A stretch of DNA of 64,000 nucleotides, taken from positions 434,001 to 498,000 of the forward strand of contig NZ_NOXU01000030.1 of assembly GCF_002251795.1 (NCBI RefSeq), given 5' to 3'. The translations under genes and the position numbers were made by a program. The DNA comes from Niveispirillum lacus (GTDB lineage Bacteria; Pseudomonadota; Alphaproteobacteria; Azospirillales; Azospirillaceae). This document shows positions 26,921-36,166 of the stretch, one piece after another (the first letter of the stretch is position 1; each line of letters opens with the position of its first letter). Below the pieces are notes generated by a model that worked only from the letters and a program-made list of their open reading frames with translations, was not told the origin of the DNA and made no database searches.

Positions 26921-27607
26921 TCACCCTGTCCGGTCAATATGCTCCCGCACAGCGGCAAAGACCGCCTGGAACATCTCGGTCGTCAAACGCCCGGTATTGG
27001 TGTTGTAGCGGGAGCAATGATAGCTGTCGAAAAGCCGCAGATTGTCCCGCACATCATGGCGGGCACCATGGCCGAACGCAAAATGGGCAGGCCGCCGGCC
27101 AAGTGCCGTCAGGGTACTGGCATGCGAAACCGTACCCAGCGCCACAATGGCCCGCAGGTTGGGCATGGCGGCGATTTCCTGGGCCAGGAACGGGCGGCAG
27201 GTGGCGATCTCGGCGGGTGTCGGTTTGTTTTCGGGCGGAACGCAGCGCGCCGCATTGGTCAGGCGTGTGTCCAGCAGGTCCATCCCGTCATCGGGGCGCC
27301 GTCCATAGCTGCCGCGGGCGAAACCAAAGCGGATCAGTGTGTCATACAGAAGGTCGCCGGCATAATCGCCGGTGAAGGGGCGTCCGGTCTGGTTCGCACC
27401 ATGCAGGCCGGGCGCCAGCCCCACAATCAGCAAGCGTCCCGCCAAGGTCCCAAAGGCCGGGACGGGTCCATTGTGATAGGCGGGGAAGGCCAGCCTGTTT
27501 TGCCGGCGGAAATCCGCCAGTCGGGGGCAGAGGCCGCAATCAGGGGTCGGAACGGCCAGCGTGGCAGTGCCGGTTGGCGTCTCTGTGTTGCGTTGTGGCC
27601 CTGCCAT
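26921..27607 (-). CDS. Uracil-DNA glycosylase, family 5-like (UdgB)
   Basis: A 228-residue DNA repair glycosylase that removes uracil and related deaminated bases. Four Cys residues (CGLCPRLADFRR near the N-terminus, then AARCVPP and ATCRPF) fit the iron-sulfur ligands of family 4/5 enzymes. Motif A is GLAPGLHGANQTGRPFTGDYAG, with an Ala-Pro where other families have an acidic residue or Asn, as in family 5. The C-terminal motif is DSYHCSRYNTNTGRLT. I start at ATG 27607 (CAGGAT upstream). It converges on the SOS-type microgene, but no LexA box is seen in its own promoter. Confidence 0.85.
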   Translation of the reverse strand: MAGPQRNTETPTGTATLAVPTPDCGLCPRLADFRRQNRLAFPAYHNGPVPAFGTLAGRLLIVGLAPGLHGANQTGRPFTGDYAGDLLYDTLIRFGFARGSYGRRPDDGMDLLDTRLTNAARCVPPENKPTPAEIATCRPFLAQEIAAMPNLRAIVALGTVSHASTLTALGRRPAHFAFGHGARHDVRDNLRLFDSYHCSRYNTNTGRLTTEMFQAVFAAVREHIDRTG

Positions 27608-27718
27608 GATCCTGTTCCCTGTCCTTGCTGGGGGAAGGGGTATGGGCTGCACTTCTTCCGGTCAAGGGGAACTGGTCACCGCATGAATTTCCGCCGGGCC
27701 GCTCTGCGTGCCCGGCTG

Positions 27719-27746
27719 TTGTGCCATGGGGAGGGGTGCCTATAAT
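27719..27746 (+). promoter_or_regulatory. Sigma70-type promoter of purEK
   Basis: TTGTGC (27719) and a perfect TATAAT (27741) are separated by 16 bp, about 50 bp before the purE GTG. The position argues against any purE start upstream of 27750. Confidence 0.65.
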
Positions 27747-27794
27747 CCGGCGCTTTCCGGGATCGTCGCCAGGATACGACAGGAGAGCCCACCC

Positions 27795-28319
27795 GTGAGT
27801 TTTGATGTCACCCGCGACAGCCAGGGCGCGCCCGTACCCGTTGGCATCATCATGGGCAGCCAGTCGGACTGGGTCACCATGAAACATGCGGCCACGATCC
27901 TGACGGATCTGGGCGTGCCGTTTGAGACGCGGATCGTTTCCGCCCACCGCACCCCGCAGCGACTCTATGATTATGCCAGCTCGGCCAAGGGCCGGGGCCT
28001 GAAGGTGATCATTGCCGGTGCGGGTGGGGCGGCCCATTTGCCGGGCATGGCCGCGTCGATGACGACTTTGCCGGTGCTGGGTGTACCGGTGGAAAGCCAC
28101 GCGCTGAAGGGGCAGGACAGTCTTCTCTCCATCGTCCAGATGCCGGGCGGTGTGCCTGTCGGTACCCTGGCCATCGGCAAGGCCGGCGCGATCAATGCCG
28201 GTTTGCTGGCTGCGGGTATTCTGGCCCTGTCCGATGCCCGGCTGGATGCCGCGCTGACGGCATGGCGGGCCCGGCAGACCGATGGCGTGGCGCTGGTTCC
28301 GGTGGATGACCCTGCCTGA
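27795..28319 (+). CDS. purE: 5-(carboxyamino)imidazole ribonucleotide mutase PurE
   Basis: A 174-residue class I PurE that converts N5-CAIR to CAIR in de novo purine synthesis. The conserved [35 protein letters not shown] and [28 protein letters not shown] segments are all present. I chose GTG 27795 since CAGGAGAG precedes it and the TATAAT promoter lies only about 50 bp upstream; longer starts would lie in promoter DNA. PurK follows 37 bp downstream, so the two sequential steps are co-expressed. Confidence 0.96.
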   Translation: MSFDVTRDSQGAPVPVGIIMGSQSDWVTMKHAATILTDLGVPFETRIVSAHRTPQRLYDYASSAKGRGLKVIIAGAGGAAHLPGMAASMTTLPVLGVPVESHALKGQDSLLSIVQMPGGVPVGTLAIGKAGAINAGLLAAGILALSDARLDAALTAWRARQTDGVALVPVDDPA

Positions 28320-28356
28320 TCCGGTGCGAACCGAAATGTGAAAAGGAAGCGCGACC

Positions 28357-29430
28357 ATGACCGTGATCCCCCCCGGCTCCATCATCGGCATCCTGGGTGC
28401 CGGTCAATTGGGTCGTATGACGGCGCTGGCCGCCGCGCGCCTGGGCTATAAGGTGCATGTCTTCGCGCCCGAAAGCATGGACAGTGCCTGTGGGCAGGTG
28501 GTGGCCCATCATACCCAGGCTGGCTGGCATGATCTGCGGGCGCTGGCCCGGTTTGCCGATGATGTCGATGTCATCACCCTGGAATGGGAAAATGTGCCAA
28601 CCTATGCCGTGGATTTTCTGGCCCGGCATGTCGGGGTGCATCCGGGGGCGCATGTTCTGGCGGTTGCCCAGGACCGGGTTGCGGAAAAAAGTTTCGCCAA
28701 CAAGCTGGGTATCGGCACGGCCCCGTTCCGGGCTGTGCGGTCCCTGGATGAACTGAACCGGGCAGCGACGGAGATCGGGCTGCCAGCCATCTTGAAATCC
28801 ACCCGCATGGGGTATGATGGCAAAGGGCAGTTGCGCCTTAATCCCGGCGACGATCTCACCGGTGCCTTTGATGCCATTGGCAGCGATGAGGCGATCCTGG
28901 AGGGGTTTGTCGATTTCGAGCGGGAGATTTCGGTGGTGACCGCCCGCCGCAGCGATGGCACCATGTTGTCTTACCCGCCGGTGGAGAATCGGCACAGATC
29001 CGGCATCCTGGACACAACCACCGTGCCGGCCACCCTCACCCCGGCCATCGCCGCAGAGGCGGTGCGGATCGCAGAGACGTTGGCGACGGAACTGCATGTC
29101 GTTGGTCTGCTGGCCGTGGAAATGTTCGTGACGCGGGATGGCCGTGTCCTGGTCAATGAAATGGCCCCGCGCCCGCATAATTCGGGCCACTGGACTTTGG
29201 ATTTCGCAGCAACCAGTCAATTTGAACAATTGGTCCGTGCTGTCTGCGACCTGCCGCTGGGCGCGGTTGAGGTGACGGCCCCCTGCGTCATGACCAATCT
29301 GATCGGCGACGATGTCGACACCTGGCCGGCCATCCTGGCCGATCCTCAGGCCCGGCTGCATCTGTATGGCAAGGGTGACGCGCGCCCTGGCCGTAAAATG
29401 GGCCATGTGACCCGGCCGCTGTCACCTTGA
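28357..29430 (+). CDS. purK: N5-carboxyaminoimidazole ribonucleotide synthase PurK
   Basis: A 357-residue ATP-grasp enzyme that makes N5-CAIR from AIR, bicarbonate and ATP, feeding PurE. The start IIGILGAGQLGRMTALAAARLGY, the ATP-grasp residues in PAILKSTRMGYDGKGQ and EGFVDFEREISVVTARR, and the terminal VNEMAPRPHNSGHWT and TSQFEQLVRAVCDLPLG are diagnostic. A Shine-Dalgarno (AAAAGGAAG) precedes the ATG. It is the second gene of the purEK unit and ends at a strong bidirectional terminator facing phaR. Confidence 0.96.
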   Translation: MTVIPPGSIIGILGAGQLGRMTALAAARLGYKVHVFAPESMDSACGQVVAHHTQAGWHDLRALARFADDVDVITLEWENVPTYAVDFLARHVGVHPGAHVLAVAQDRVAEKSFANKLGIGTAPFRAVRSLDELNRAATEIGLPAILKSTRMGYDGKGQLRLNPGDDLTGAFDAIGSDEAILEGFVDFEREISVVTARRSDGTMLSYPPVENRHRSGILDTTTVPATLTPAIAAEAVRIAETLATELHVVGLLAVEMFVTRDGRVLVNEMAPRPHNSGHWTLDFAATSQFEQLVRAVCDLPLGAVEVTAPCVMTNLIGDDVDTWPAILADPQARLHLYGKGDARPGRKMGHVTRPLSP

Positions 29431-29465
29431 AACCGGCAACAGCCTGGTCATCACGTTGATCGGTC

Positions 29466-29504
29466 AACAAAAAGGGGCGCCGCATGCGACGCCCCTTTTT
29501 GTTG
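29466..29504. terminator. Bidirectional terminator between purK and phaR
   Basis: AACAAAAAGGGGCG pairs with CGCCCCTTTTTGTT around a short loop that is itself palindromic (CCGCATGCG). A and T runs on both sides allow termination from either direction between these convergent genes. Confidence 0.9.
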
Positions 29505-29522
29505 TTAGAGGTGAACCCGACC

Positions 29523-30131
29523 TCACTCCTTGCGTTTGGTCAGGCTTTCCATCTGGGTCTGCAACTCGTCCAGCCGCTTCTGCAACTCGGAAAACTTGTC
29601 CTCGGCCTTGGGTTTCACCTCGGGCGTGGCCGCCGGGGTGCCCGCCTCGGGCGTGGCCACACCATCGGGGTTGAACGGGCTGAACATGCGCATGGCCCGT
29701 TCAAACAAGGCGATATTCTGCTTGCTCATTTCCTCGAACCCGCCGAACGGGAACATGCCGCCGAACGTGTTCTGGAAATAATCCTTCATCTTCTCCTGGT
29801 TACCCGTGAAGGACTTCATCGAGTGTTCCAGGTAGCGTGGCACCAGCCACTGCATATTGTCGCCGTAAAAGCTGATCAACTGGCGCAGGAACGGAATGGG
29901 CAGCAGGTTCTGGCCCTTCGATTCCTCTTCCACGATGATCTGGGTCAACACCGAGCGGGTGATATCGTCACCGGTCTTGGCGTCATAAACCACAAAATCC
30001 GTCCCGTCCTTCACCATTTGGCAAAGGTGGTCCAGGGTCACATAGCTGCTGGTCGCTGTGTTGTACAGCCGGCGATTGGCGTACTTCTTGATAGTGACCG
30101 GCGCGGGCTTGGTGTCTTCTTTTTCAGCCAT
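29523..30131 (-). CDS. phaR: Polyhydroxyalkanoate synthesis repressor PhaR
   Basis: A 202-residue PhaR, a DNA-binding repressor that also senses PHA polymer and controls phasin and PHA genes. The N-terminal PHB/PHA accumulation DNA-binding domain has VTIKKYANRRLYNTATSSYVTLDHLCQMVKDG, followed by VYDAKTGDDITRSVLTQIIVEEE. The middle region QNLLPIPFLRQLISFYGDNMQ is also conserved. A C-terminal coiled-coil (about 170-198) includes FSELQKRLDELQTQMESLTKR. It diverges from the PhaE-like/PhaC-like pair, so the shared 190-bp gap is the likely operator region. Confidence 0.96.
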   Translation of the reverse strand: MAEKEDTKPAPVTIKKYANRRLYNTATSSYVTLDHLCQMVKDGTDFVVYDAKTGDDITRSVLTQIIVEEESKGQNLLPIPFLRQLISFYGDNMQWLVPRYLEHSMKSFTGNQEKMKDYFQNTFGGMFPFGGFEEMSKQNIALFERAMRMFSPFNPDGVATPEAGTPAATPEVKPKAEDKFSELQKRLDELQTQMESLTKRKE

Positions 30132-30237
30132 TTGGCGTCGCTTCCCCCGGACGATGCTGCGGATCGTTATATCAAGAAGTACGTCATTACGCGGTCGCAG
30201 CGCAAGCCTTCCGCAATGCCGAACGTTGAAAGCGTAA

Positions 30238-30266
30238 CTATTGTTCTGCGGCTGTACCGCTATAAT
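30238..30266 (+). promoter_or_regulatory. Promoter for the PHA synthase pair
   Basis: A perfect TATAAT (30261-30266) lies 17 bp after CTATTG, a weak -35. Transcription would start near 30273, leaving a leader for the ATG at 30322 and making the earlier TTG (30241) start impossible. Confidence 0.5.
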
Positions 30267-30321
30267 CTATGCTGCAAGCATGGCGGGTCCGACCGGGGCC
30301 TGCCCGTTTGATGGGGTGGCG

Positions 30322-30834
30322 ATGGTGACAGAGCGCGATGAACCGCCCGCGATGGAGGACCTGGCCAAGCGGTATCTGGACCTGTGGCAGGACCAGTGGG
30401 CGGCCGTTTGTGCCGACCCGACAGTGGCCGACAGCATGGCGCGGACCATGACCGCCTTTGGACAGACGGCGCTGACCATCAATGGCATGCTTGAACAGAC
30501 CCTGGGATCGGCGGCTGCCGTGAACCCCTGGGCAGACCTGATGACGTCGCTGTGGCCGATGCCTGCTGCGGCAAAGGGGGCGGAAACCGATGATCAACGC
30601 CAGGACAAGGCCGGAACCGCTGGGCCCGAAACCGCTGCGCCAGGGGCCACGCCCCTTCGGCCTGCATCTGGGGATGGGGACGGCGATCTTGCTGAGCTCG
30701 CCGGCCGCATTGCCGCTCTTGAACGCGAACTGGCCACATTGGCACCCGACGGTGAAGGCGACGGCGGAAAACCTGCGCCGGGACCTGCGCCAGCGGCTAG
30801 GCGCCGCCGGCGACCCGTCCGCAAATCCGCCTGA
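30322..30834 (+). CDS. PhaE-like PHA synthase subunit (putative)
   Basis: A 170-residue protein in the position of a class III PHA synthase second subunit. Its N-terminal part is helical and Trp-rich (LAKRYLDLWQDQWAAVCADP, TINGMLEQTLG, NPWADLMTSLWPMP). A short predicted coiled coil follows (LAELAGRIAALERELATL), then a Pro/Arg-rich basic tail ending RRRRRPVRKSA. PhaE proteins share this weakly conserved layout, so the call rests mainly on the PhaC-like gene that follows and on phaR upstream. The last 245 bp overlap the PhaC-like frame. ATG 30322 is preferred over ATG 30280 because of GGGGTGG just upstream. Confidence 0.55.
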   Translation: MVTERDEPPAMEDLAKRYLDLWQDQWAAVCADPTVADSMARTMTAFGQTALTINGMLEQTLGSAAAVNPWADLMTSLWPMPAAAKGAETDDQRQDKAGTAGPETAAPGATPLRPASGDGDGDLAELAGRIAALERELATLAPDGEGDGGKPAPGPAPAARRRRRPVRKSA

Positions 30835-31909
30835 CGTACCCCTGGCAGCAGAGGCGTTTGCCCCCTTCAGCCGGGCGGTGGACCGGGAGATGCGGCGCCG
30901 ACTCGACCGGTTCCTGACCGGGCTGGAACGTTATCGCCACCATCCCTATCAACGCGATATCACCGATGCCGACCCCGTCTGGCAGGAGGGCAGGGCACGC
31001 CTGCTGGAGGTGGGTACGACCGGCAGGCCGGTGCTGTTTGTGCCCTCTCTGGTCAATCGCGGCTATATCCTGGACCTGTCCTGGCGCAAAAGCCTGCTGC
31101 GCTGGCTGGCGGGGCAGGGGGGGGATGCGGCGGGCGGCGGCGGCATCCGGCCTTTCCTGCTGGAATGGGGCTATCCGGGGCCGATGGAACGGCGCTTTGG
31201 CCTGTCCGATGTCGTTGCGGGCCGTTTGGTCCGCGCCCTGGAAGCCACCTGTGCGCGGGCCGGCGGCCCGGTAACCCTGGTCGGATACTGCATGGGTGGA
31301 CTGCTGGCGCTGGGGGCGGCCCTGCGGCGGCCCGATCTGGTCAGCGGCTACGTGGCCCTTGCCACGCCCTGGGATTTCCATGCCGATGATGCGGCGGCGG
31401 CCCAGCGCACGGCCGCCCTGATCAACCCGTTCGACCCGGTGATGCGCCTGTTGGGGGAATTGCCGGTCGATGGGGTGCAGACCTTGTTCGCCACCCTGGA
31501 CCCGCTGCTGGCCTATAAGAAATTCAGTCGTTTTGCGTCCATGGATATGGCCAGCGATGAGGCGGACGATTTTGTGGCTTTGGAGGATTGGCTGAATGAT
31601 GGGGTCAGCCTGCCGGCCGCCATTGCCCGCGAATGTCTGACCGGCTGGTATGGCGACAATACACCCGGTCGGGGTGAATGGCGGGTTGCCGACGTGCCCG
31701 TTCGGCCGGCTGACCTGCGCTGTCGGTCGCTGGTCATTGTACCGGCGCGGGACCGGATTGTGCCGCCTGCCTCGGCCGCGGCACTGGGCTCACTGCTGCC
31801 CGGCGCGACTGTCTGGCAGCCGGCTTTGGGCCATATTGGCATGGTGGTCAGCGGCGGGGCCAAGGCCAAGGTCTGGGCCCCGCTGCGTGACTGGCTGCTG
31901 GCCGACTGA
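30590..31909 (+). CDS. PHA synthase-like alpha/beta hydrolase (PhaC-like)
   Basis: A 439-residue alpha/beta-fold protein with the PhaC-type box GYCMGG (Cys234 as nucleophile, where lipases carry Ser). LLEVGTTGRPVLFVPSLVNRGYILDLS matches the region in PHA synthases that positions the cap, and FLLEWGYPG matches the short class I/III pattern. An Asp in VPARDRIVPP and a His in ALGHIGMV complete the triad. It would polymerise 3-hydroxyacyl-CoA at granules. The start overlaps the upstream gene by 245 bp in another frame; the early GPRPFGLHLG stretch looks genuinely coding, so I keep ATG 30590. It ends directly against the uvrA stop. Confidence 0.8.
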   Translation: MINARTRPEPLGPKPLRQGPRPFGLHLGMGTAILLSSPAALPLLNANWPHWHPTVKATAENLRRDLRQRLGAAGDPSANPPDVPLAAEAFAPFSRAVDREMRRRLDRFLTGLERYRHHPYQRDITDADPVWQEGRARLLEVGTTGRPVLFVPSLVNRGYILDLSWRKSLLRWLAGQGGDAAGGGGIRPFLLEWGYPGPMERRFGLSDVVAGRLVRALEATCARAGGPVTLVGYCMGGLLALGAALRRPDLVSGYVALATPWDFHADDAAAAQRTAALINPFDPVMRLLGELPVDGVQTLFATLDPLLAYKKFSRFASMDMASDEADDFVALEDWLNDGVSLPAAIARECLTGWYGDNTPGRGEWRVADVPVRPADLRCRSLVIVPARDRIVPPASAAALGSLLPGATVWQPALGHIGMVVSGGAKAKVWAPLRDWLLAD

Positions 31910-34756
31910 TCAGCCCGCCTTGCGTTTGGGCTGGTTGACATAGGGAGCCAGATAATGCCCCGTATGGCTGCGCGGCGCTTTGGCCACCTGTTCGGGCGTG
32001 CCGGCGGCCACAATCTCGCCGCCGCCATTGCCGCCCTCCGGCCCCATATCGATGATCCAGTCGGCGGTTTTGATCACCTCCAGATTATGCTCGATCACCA
32101 GCACCGTATTGCCCTGGTCCACCAGGGCATGCAGCACTTCCAGCAGTTTGCGTACATCCTCGAAATGCAGACCGGTGGTGGGCTCGTCCAGGATATAGAT
32201 GGTGCGGCCGGTGGACCGGCGGGCCAGTTCCTTGGCCAATTTCACCCGCTGCGCCTCACCGCCTGACAGGGTGGTGGCCGGTTGCCCGACCTTGATGTAA
32301 CCAAGGCCGACACGGTCCAGCGTTTCCAGCTTGTCGCGGATCGACGGCACTGCGCGGAAAAACTCCGCCCCTTCCTCCACCGTCATGTCCAGCACGTCGG
32401 CAATACTCTTGCCCTTGTACAGGACCTCCAGCGTTTCGCGGTTATAGCGTTTGCCGTGACAGACATCGCAGGTGACATAGACATCGGGCAGGAAATGCAT
32501 CTCGATCTTGATAACGCCATCGCCCTGGCACGCCTCACATCGCCCGCCCTTGACGTTGAAGCTGAACCGGCCCGCCCCATAACCGCGCGCCTTCGCCTCC
32601 GGCAGGCCCGCGAACCAGTCGCGAATGGGCGTGAAACAGCCGGTATAGGTGGCAGGATTGGATCGCGGCGTGCGGCCAATGGGCGACTGGTCGATATCAA
32701 TGACCTTGTCGATATTCTCCAGCCCATGGATGGCGTCATGTTCGCCCGGATGTTCGCGCGCGCCCATCAGTTTTTTGGCCAGCGCCTTGTACAGCGTTTC
32801 GATCACCAGGGTCGACTTGCCGCCGCCCGACACGCCGGTGACACAGGTGAAGGTGCCCAGCGGCACCTTGGCCGACACGTCACGCAGATTGTTGGTGCGG
32901 CAGCCCGTGACTTCCAGGAACTGTCCCGGATGGCCAGGCCGGCGCTGCTTGGGGATCTCGATACGGCGGCGGCCCGACAAATATTGCGCCGTCAGGCTCG
33001 TCGGATGGGCCATCACCTCCGCCGGTGTGCCCTGCGCCACCACGGTGCCCCCATGTACCCCGGCTCCCGGTCCCATATCGACCAGGTAATCGGCCACCCG
33101 GATCGCATCCTCGTCATGCTCGACGACAATCACGGTGTTGCCGATATCGCGTAGACGTTTCAAGGTCGTCAGCAACCGGTCATTATCGCGCTGATGCAGA
33201 CCGATTGAGGGTTCATCCAGCACATACAGCACGCCCGTCAGGCCGGACCCGATCTGCGAGGCCAGTCGGATACGCTGGCTTTCCCCGCCCGACAAGGTCC
33301 CCGAGGCACGGTCCAGCGCCAGATATTCCAGGCCGACATTGTTGAGGAAGCCCAGCCGTTCGTTGATTTCCTTTAAAATCCGTACCGCAATGTCGCGCTG
33401 CTTCTGCGTTAAATGCGGGTCCAGCGCCAGGAACCATTCGCCGGCCTCGCGGATGGACATGCGGCTGATATCGGCGATGGACAGGCCCTTGATCTTGACG
33501 GCCAGGGCTTCTGGCTTCAGACGGGCGCCATGACAGGTCTCGCAGGGCTGCGACGACTGGTATTTGGACAATTCCTCGCGCACCAGCGCGCTTTCGGTTT
33601 CTTTCCAGCGGCGCTGGAGATTATTGACCACACCCTCAAACGGCTTCTTCGTTTCATAGGCGCGCAGACCATCATCATACCGCATGGTGATGGCCACTTT
33701 GCCCGACCCGAACAGGATGCAGTGGCGCAGCTCCTCCGGCTGCTTCTCCCAGGCCTTGTCGATGCTACTGCCATAATGGGCGCAGATGCTTTCCAGGGTC
33801 TGCAGGTAATATTGCGAGCTGGAATTGGCCCAGGGGGCGACGGCACCCTCCCGCAGGCTCAACCGCTCATCCGGGATCACCAGCATCGGGTCGAAATAAT
33901 GCTTGGACCCCAGCCCGTCACAGGCCGGGCAGGCGCCGAACGGATTGTTGAAGCTGAACAGGCGCGGCTCTACCTCTTCGATGGTGAAACCGCTGACGGG
34001 GCAGGCGAACTTGGCAGAAAACACGGTGCGTTCACCGGTATCGGCATTTTCGGCAAAGATCAGTCCGTCGGACAGGTCCAGACCCGTCTCAATCGAGTCC
34101 GCCAACCGGTTGCCCAGATCGGCCTGCACCTTCAACCGGTCGACCACCACCTCGATATCATGCTTCAGCTTCTTGTCGAGGGTGGGGGCCTCCTCGATCT
34201 CATACATCTCGCCATTAATCTTCACCCGCTGGAACCCGCGCTTGCGCAGTTCCGCCAGCTCCTTCTTGAATTCCCCCTTCTTGCCGCGCGCGATGGGGGC
34301 CAGAAGATACAGCCGCGTGCCTTCCGGCATGGCCAGGATACGGTCCACCATCTGGCTGACCGTCTGGCTTTCAATGGGCAGGCCCGTGACGGGGGAGTAG
34401 GGGATGCCGATACGCGCGAAGAGCAGGCGCATATAATCATAAATCTCCGTCACCGTACCGACGGTGGAGCGGGGATTGCGGCTGGTCGTTTTCTGTTCGA
34501 TGGAAATGGCGGGCGACAGACCCTCGATACTGTCCACTTCGGGTTTCTGCATCAATTCCAGGAACTGGCGCGCATAGGCCGACAGACTTTCCACATAGCG
34601 CCGTTGCCCCTCGGCATAGATCGTGTCGAAGGCCAGCGAGGATTTGCCCGACCCCGACAGGCCGGTGATGACCACCAGACTGTCGCGCGGCAGATCGACA
34701 TCAACATTCTTCAAATTATGTTCGCGGGCGCCACGGACGGAAATATGCTTGTTCAT
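31910..34756 (-). CDS. uvrA: UvrABC excinuclease subunit A
   Basis: A 948-residue UvrA, the damage-recognising ATPase of nucleotide excision repair. It has both ATP sites ([34 protein letters not shown] and [11 protein letters not shown]), two ABC signatures (LSGGESQRI and LSGGEAQRV) and zinc-binding cysteines (CPVSG...[20 protein letters not shown]...[10 protein letters not shown]). The length is normal for the family. I find no GTTC-N7-GTTC box just upstream of its own start, although one lies about 530 bp away in front of ssb. It is convergent with the PhaC-like gene, with stop codons abutting. Confidence 0.98.
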   Translation of the reverse strand: MNKHISVRGAREHNLKNVDVDLPRDSLVVITGLSGSGKSSLAFDTIYAEGQRRYVESLSAYARQFLELMQKPEVDSIEGLSPAISIEQKTTSRNPRSTVGTVTEIYDYMRLLFARIGIPYSPVTGLPIESQTVSQMVDRILAMPEGTRLYLLAPIARGKKGEFKKELAELRKRGFQRVKINGEMYEIEEAPTLDKKLKHDIEVVVDRLKVQADLGNRLADSIETGLDLSDGLIFAENADTGERTVFSAKFACPVSGFTIEEVEPRLFSFNNPFGACPACDGLGSKHYFDPMLVIPDERLSLREGAVAPWANSSSQYYLQTLESICAHYGSSIDKAWEKQPEELRHCILFGSGKVAITMRYDDGLRAYETKKPFEGVVNNLQRRWKETESALVREELSKYQSSQPCETCHGARLKPEALAVKIKGLSIADISRMSIREAGEWFLALDPHLTQKQRDIAVRILKEINERLGFLNNVGLEYLALDRASGTLSGGESQRIRLASQIGSGLTGVLYVLDEPSIGLHQRDNDRLLTTLKRLRDIGNTVIVVEHDEDAIRVADYLVDMGPGAGVHGGTVVAQGTPAEVMAHPTSLTAQYLSGRRRIEIPKQRRPGHPGQFLEVTGCRTNNLRDVSAKVPLGTFTCVTGVSGGGKSTLVIETLYKALAKKLMGAREHPGEHDAIHGLENIDKVIDIDQSPIGRTPRSNPATYTGCFTPIRDWFAGLPEAKARGYGAGRFSFNVKGGRCEACQGDGVIKIEMHFLPDVYVTCDVCHGKRYNRETLEVLYKGKSIADVLDMTVEEGAEFFRAVPSIRDKLETLDRVGLGYIKVGQPATTLSGGEAQRVKLAKELARRSTGRTIYILDEPTTGLHFEDVRKLLEVLHALVDQGNTVLVIEHNLEVIKTADWIIDMGPEGGNGGGEIVAAGTPEQVAKAPRSHTGHYLAPYVNQPKRKAG

Positions 34757-34862
34757 CGGTTTTGATCTTCGGCTTTCTGTCCCGTGGGGCGGGCGGATGC
34801 TGCGGTGCGGTTAAGGATAGACGGTGGGGCCGGTTTGAAAAGGGCGCCTGAACGCGGCCCCG

Positions 34863-35225
34863 TCATGTGGGCAGAAGGGCTGATAACCGTTTGGGCGCCA
34901 CCGCGCGATAGCTCTCCAAGGTCCAGTGGCACAGCCGCTCCACATCAATCTCGTCCCCGGCCTTGAACTTGAACGTGACCCAGCCAGCCTTGCCCAGTCC
35001 ATAGCCGGTGGGTTGAGTGCCCGGCAAATCCAGCGCGAAATCGCGGGACTGCGGCAGTTTCAGGGTGACACGGAACACGCCCTCATAATGGTGGACGAAG
35101 ATGAAGATCTTGCCCCGCACCTTGATGACCCGTTCCCCCCAGGGAAAATCCTCCGCCGCTTCCGGCAGGGTCAGGGCATGGGTGCGCAGCGTCTGCTCGG
35201 CATCGGCAAAAGGAAGCATGGTCAT
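34863..35225 (-). CDS. MmcQ/YjbR family DNA-binding protein
   Basis: A 120-residue small alpha/beta protein of the MmcQ/YjbR family. The N-terminal part contains LRTHALTLPEAAEDFPWGERVIKVRGKIFIFV and a later segment is KAGWVTFKFKAGDEIDVERLCHWTLESYRAVAPKRL, both typical. Members have a double-wing-like fold suggested to bind DNA; function is unproven. I start at ATG 35225 (an ATG six bases later is also possible). Further upstream the frame stays open through the ssb gene on the other strand, which is an artefact. It sits between uvrA and ssb, with the LexA box in the divergent gap. Confidence 0.8.
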   Translation of the reverse strand: MTMLPFADAEQTLRTHALTLPEAAEDFPWGERVIKVRGKIFIFVHHYEGVFRVTLKLPQSRDFALDLPGTQPTGYGLGKAGWVTFKFKAGDEIDVERLCHWTLESYRAVAPKRLSALLPT

Positions 35226-35287
35226 GGTTGCGTCCGGCTGGTCATGGGACACGGACGAGAATGCCCCGTCCATTAGTGGAAAGCAAT

Positions 35288-35302
35288 GTTCTTGTATTGT
35301 TC
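35288..35302 (+). promoter_or_regulatory. LexA (SOS) box upstream of ssb
   Basis: GTTC-TTGTATT-GTTC, an exact match to the alphaproteobacterial LexA motif GTTC-N7-GTTC, 95 bp before the ssb start and 62 bp before the divergent yjbR-like start. ssb is a classic SOS gene, so this supports LexA control here. Confidence 0.75.
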
Positions 35303-35396
35303 CCATTAAAAATGTAGAAAGCAGCGTGTAGGGTGCCAAACATCCGGCGGCGGGCAGCTTCCGCCGACGATCCCTTTTTGCGAAAGAGCGACAGCT

Positions 35397-35960
35397 ATGG
35401 CGGGCAGCGTCAACAAGGTCATCCTGATCGGCAACCTGGGTAAGGAGCCGGAGGTCCGGTCGTTGCAGAATGGCGGCAAGGTCTGCACCTTGCGCATCGC
35501 AACGTCGGAGACCTGGAAGGACCGCGGCACGGGTGAGCGGCAGGAACGCACGCAGTGGCACAGCGTCGTGATCTTTAACGAGAATCTGGTGGGCGTTGCC
35601 GAACGCTTCCTGAAAAAGGGCAGCAAGGTCTATATCGAAGGCCAGTTGGAAACCCGCAAATGGCAAGACCAGCAGGGCCAAGAACGCTACACAACCGAGG
35701 TGGTGCTGCGCCAATATCGGGGTGAACTGACCCTGCTGGACGGCCGCGAAGGCGGCATGGGCGGCGGCGGCGGTTATGATGACCGTGGCGCCGATTACGG
35801 CGGCGGCGGCGGGGGTGGTGGCTACGGCGGTGGCGGCTCTTACGGCGGCGGCGGCGGCGATTATGGCAGCAGCAGCCGTGGTGGTTCCCCGCGCGGTGGT
35901 GCCGGCGGTGGCTCCCGTCCGAGCCCGGCCGCTGACCTGGATGACGAAATCCCGTTCTGA
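35397..35960 (+). CDS. ssb: Single-stranded DNA-binding protein
   Basis: A 187-residue SSB that coats single-stranded DNA during replication, repair and recombination. The OB fold occupies residues 1-112 ([52 protein letters not shown]). A Gly-rich linker with repeated [10 protein letters not shown]-like runs spans about 118-178, and the protein-docking tail is DLDDEIPF. A LexA box lies upstream, fitting SOS induction. An intrinsic terminator follows. Confidence 0.98.
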   Translation: MAGSVNKVILIGNLGKEPEVRSLQNGGKVCTLRIATSETWKDRGTGERQERTQWHSVVIFNENLVGVAERFLKKGSKVYIEGQLETRKWQDQQGQERYTTEVVLRQYRGELTLLDGREGGMGGGGGYDDRGADYGGGGGGGGYGGGGSYGGGGGDYGSSSRGGSPRGGAGGGSRPSPAADLDDEIPF

Positions 35961-35997
35961 TCCGGGCCGTCTGACCCCTTCACCATTGGCCATCAAG

Positions 35998-36030
35998 ACC
36001 ACGCCAGCGGCTGCTCGGCGTGGTTTTTTT
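35998..36030 (+). terminator. ssb terminator
   Basis: An 8-bp stem ACCACGCC / GGCGTGGT with an 11-nt loop is followed by seven T residues, 38 bp after the ssb stop. Confidence 0.9.
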
Positions 36031-36166
36031 CTGTCGGGAGGGATGACGGGCATCACCTATCCTCTTCCCCTTTCTGCACCACCACCGGGCCGCGTCATCT
36101 CGCCACGATGACGGGCAACTGTTTTCCTTCTACATCTTTCAGAAATTTCTGAAACTAGAGGAAATC

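Noticed and set aside
27683-27745. A 20-codon frame upstream of purE considered as a leader peptide
   Set aside because: It lies upstream of and across the likely TATAAT promoter, so it would not be in the purE transcript.
30241-30321. Upstream TTG/ATG extension of the PhaE-like protein
   Set aside because: The extension covers a perfect TATAAT and has no Shine-Dalgarno; the ATG at 30322 is better placed.
34757-34862. Possible LexA box in the immediate uvrA leader
   Set aside because: A GTTC occurs at the start codon, but no second GTTC lies 7 bases away on either strand.
34863-36056. A 397-codon minus-strand frame running through ssb
   Set aside because: Only the last 120 codons match the MmcQ/YjbR family; the rest is the antisense of the Gly-rich ssb linker and is compositionally biased.
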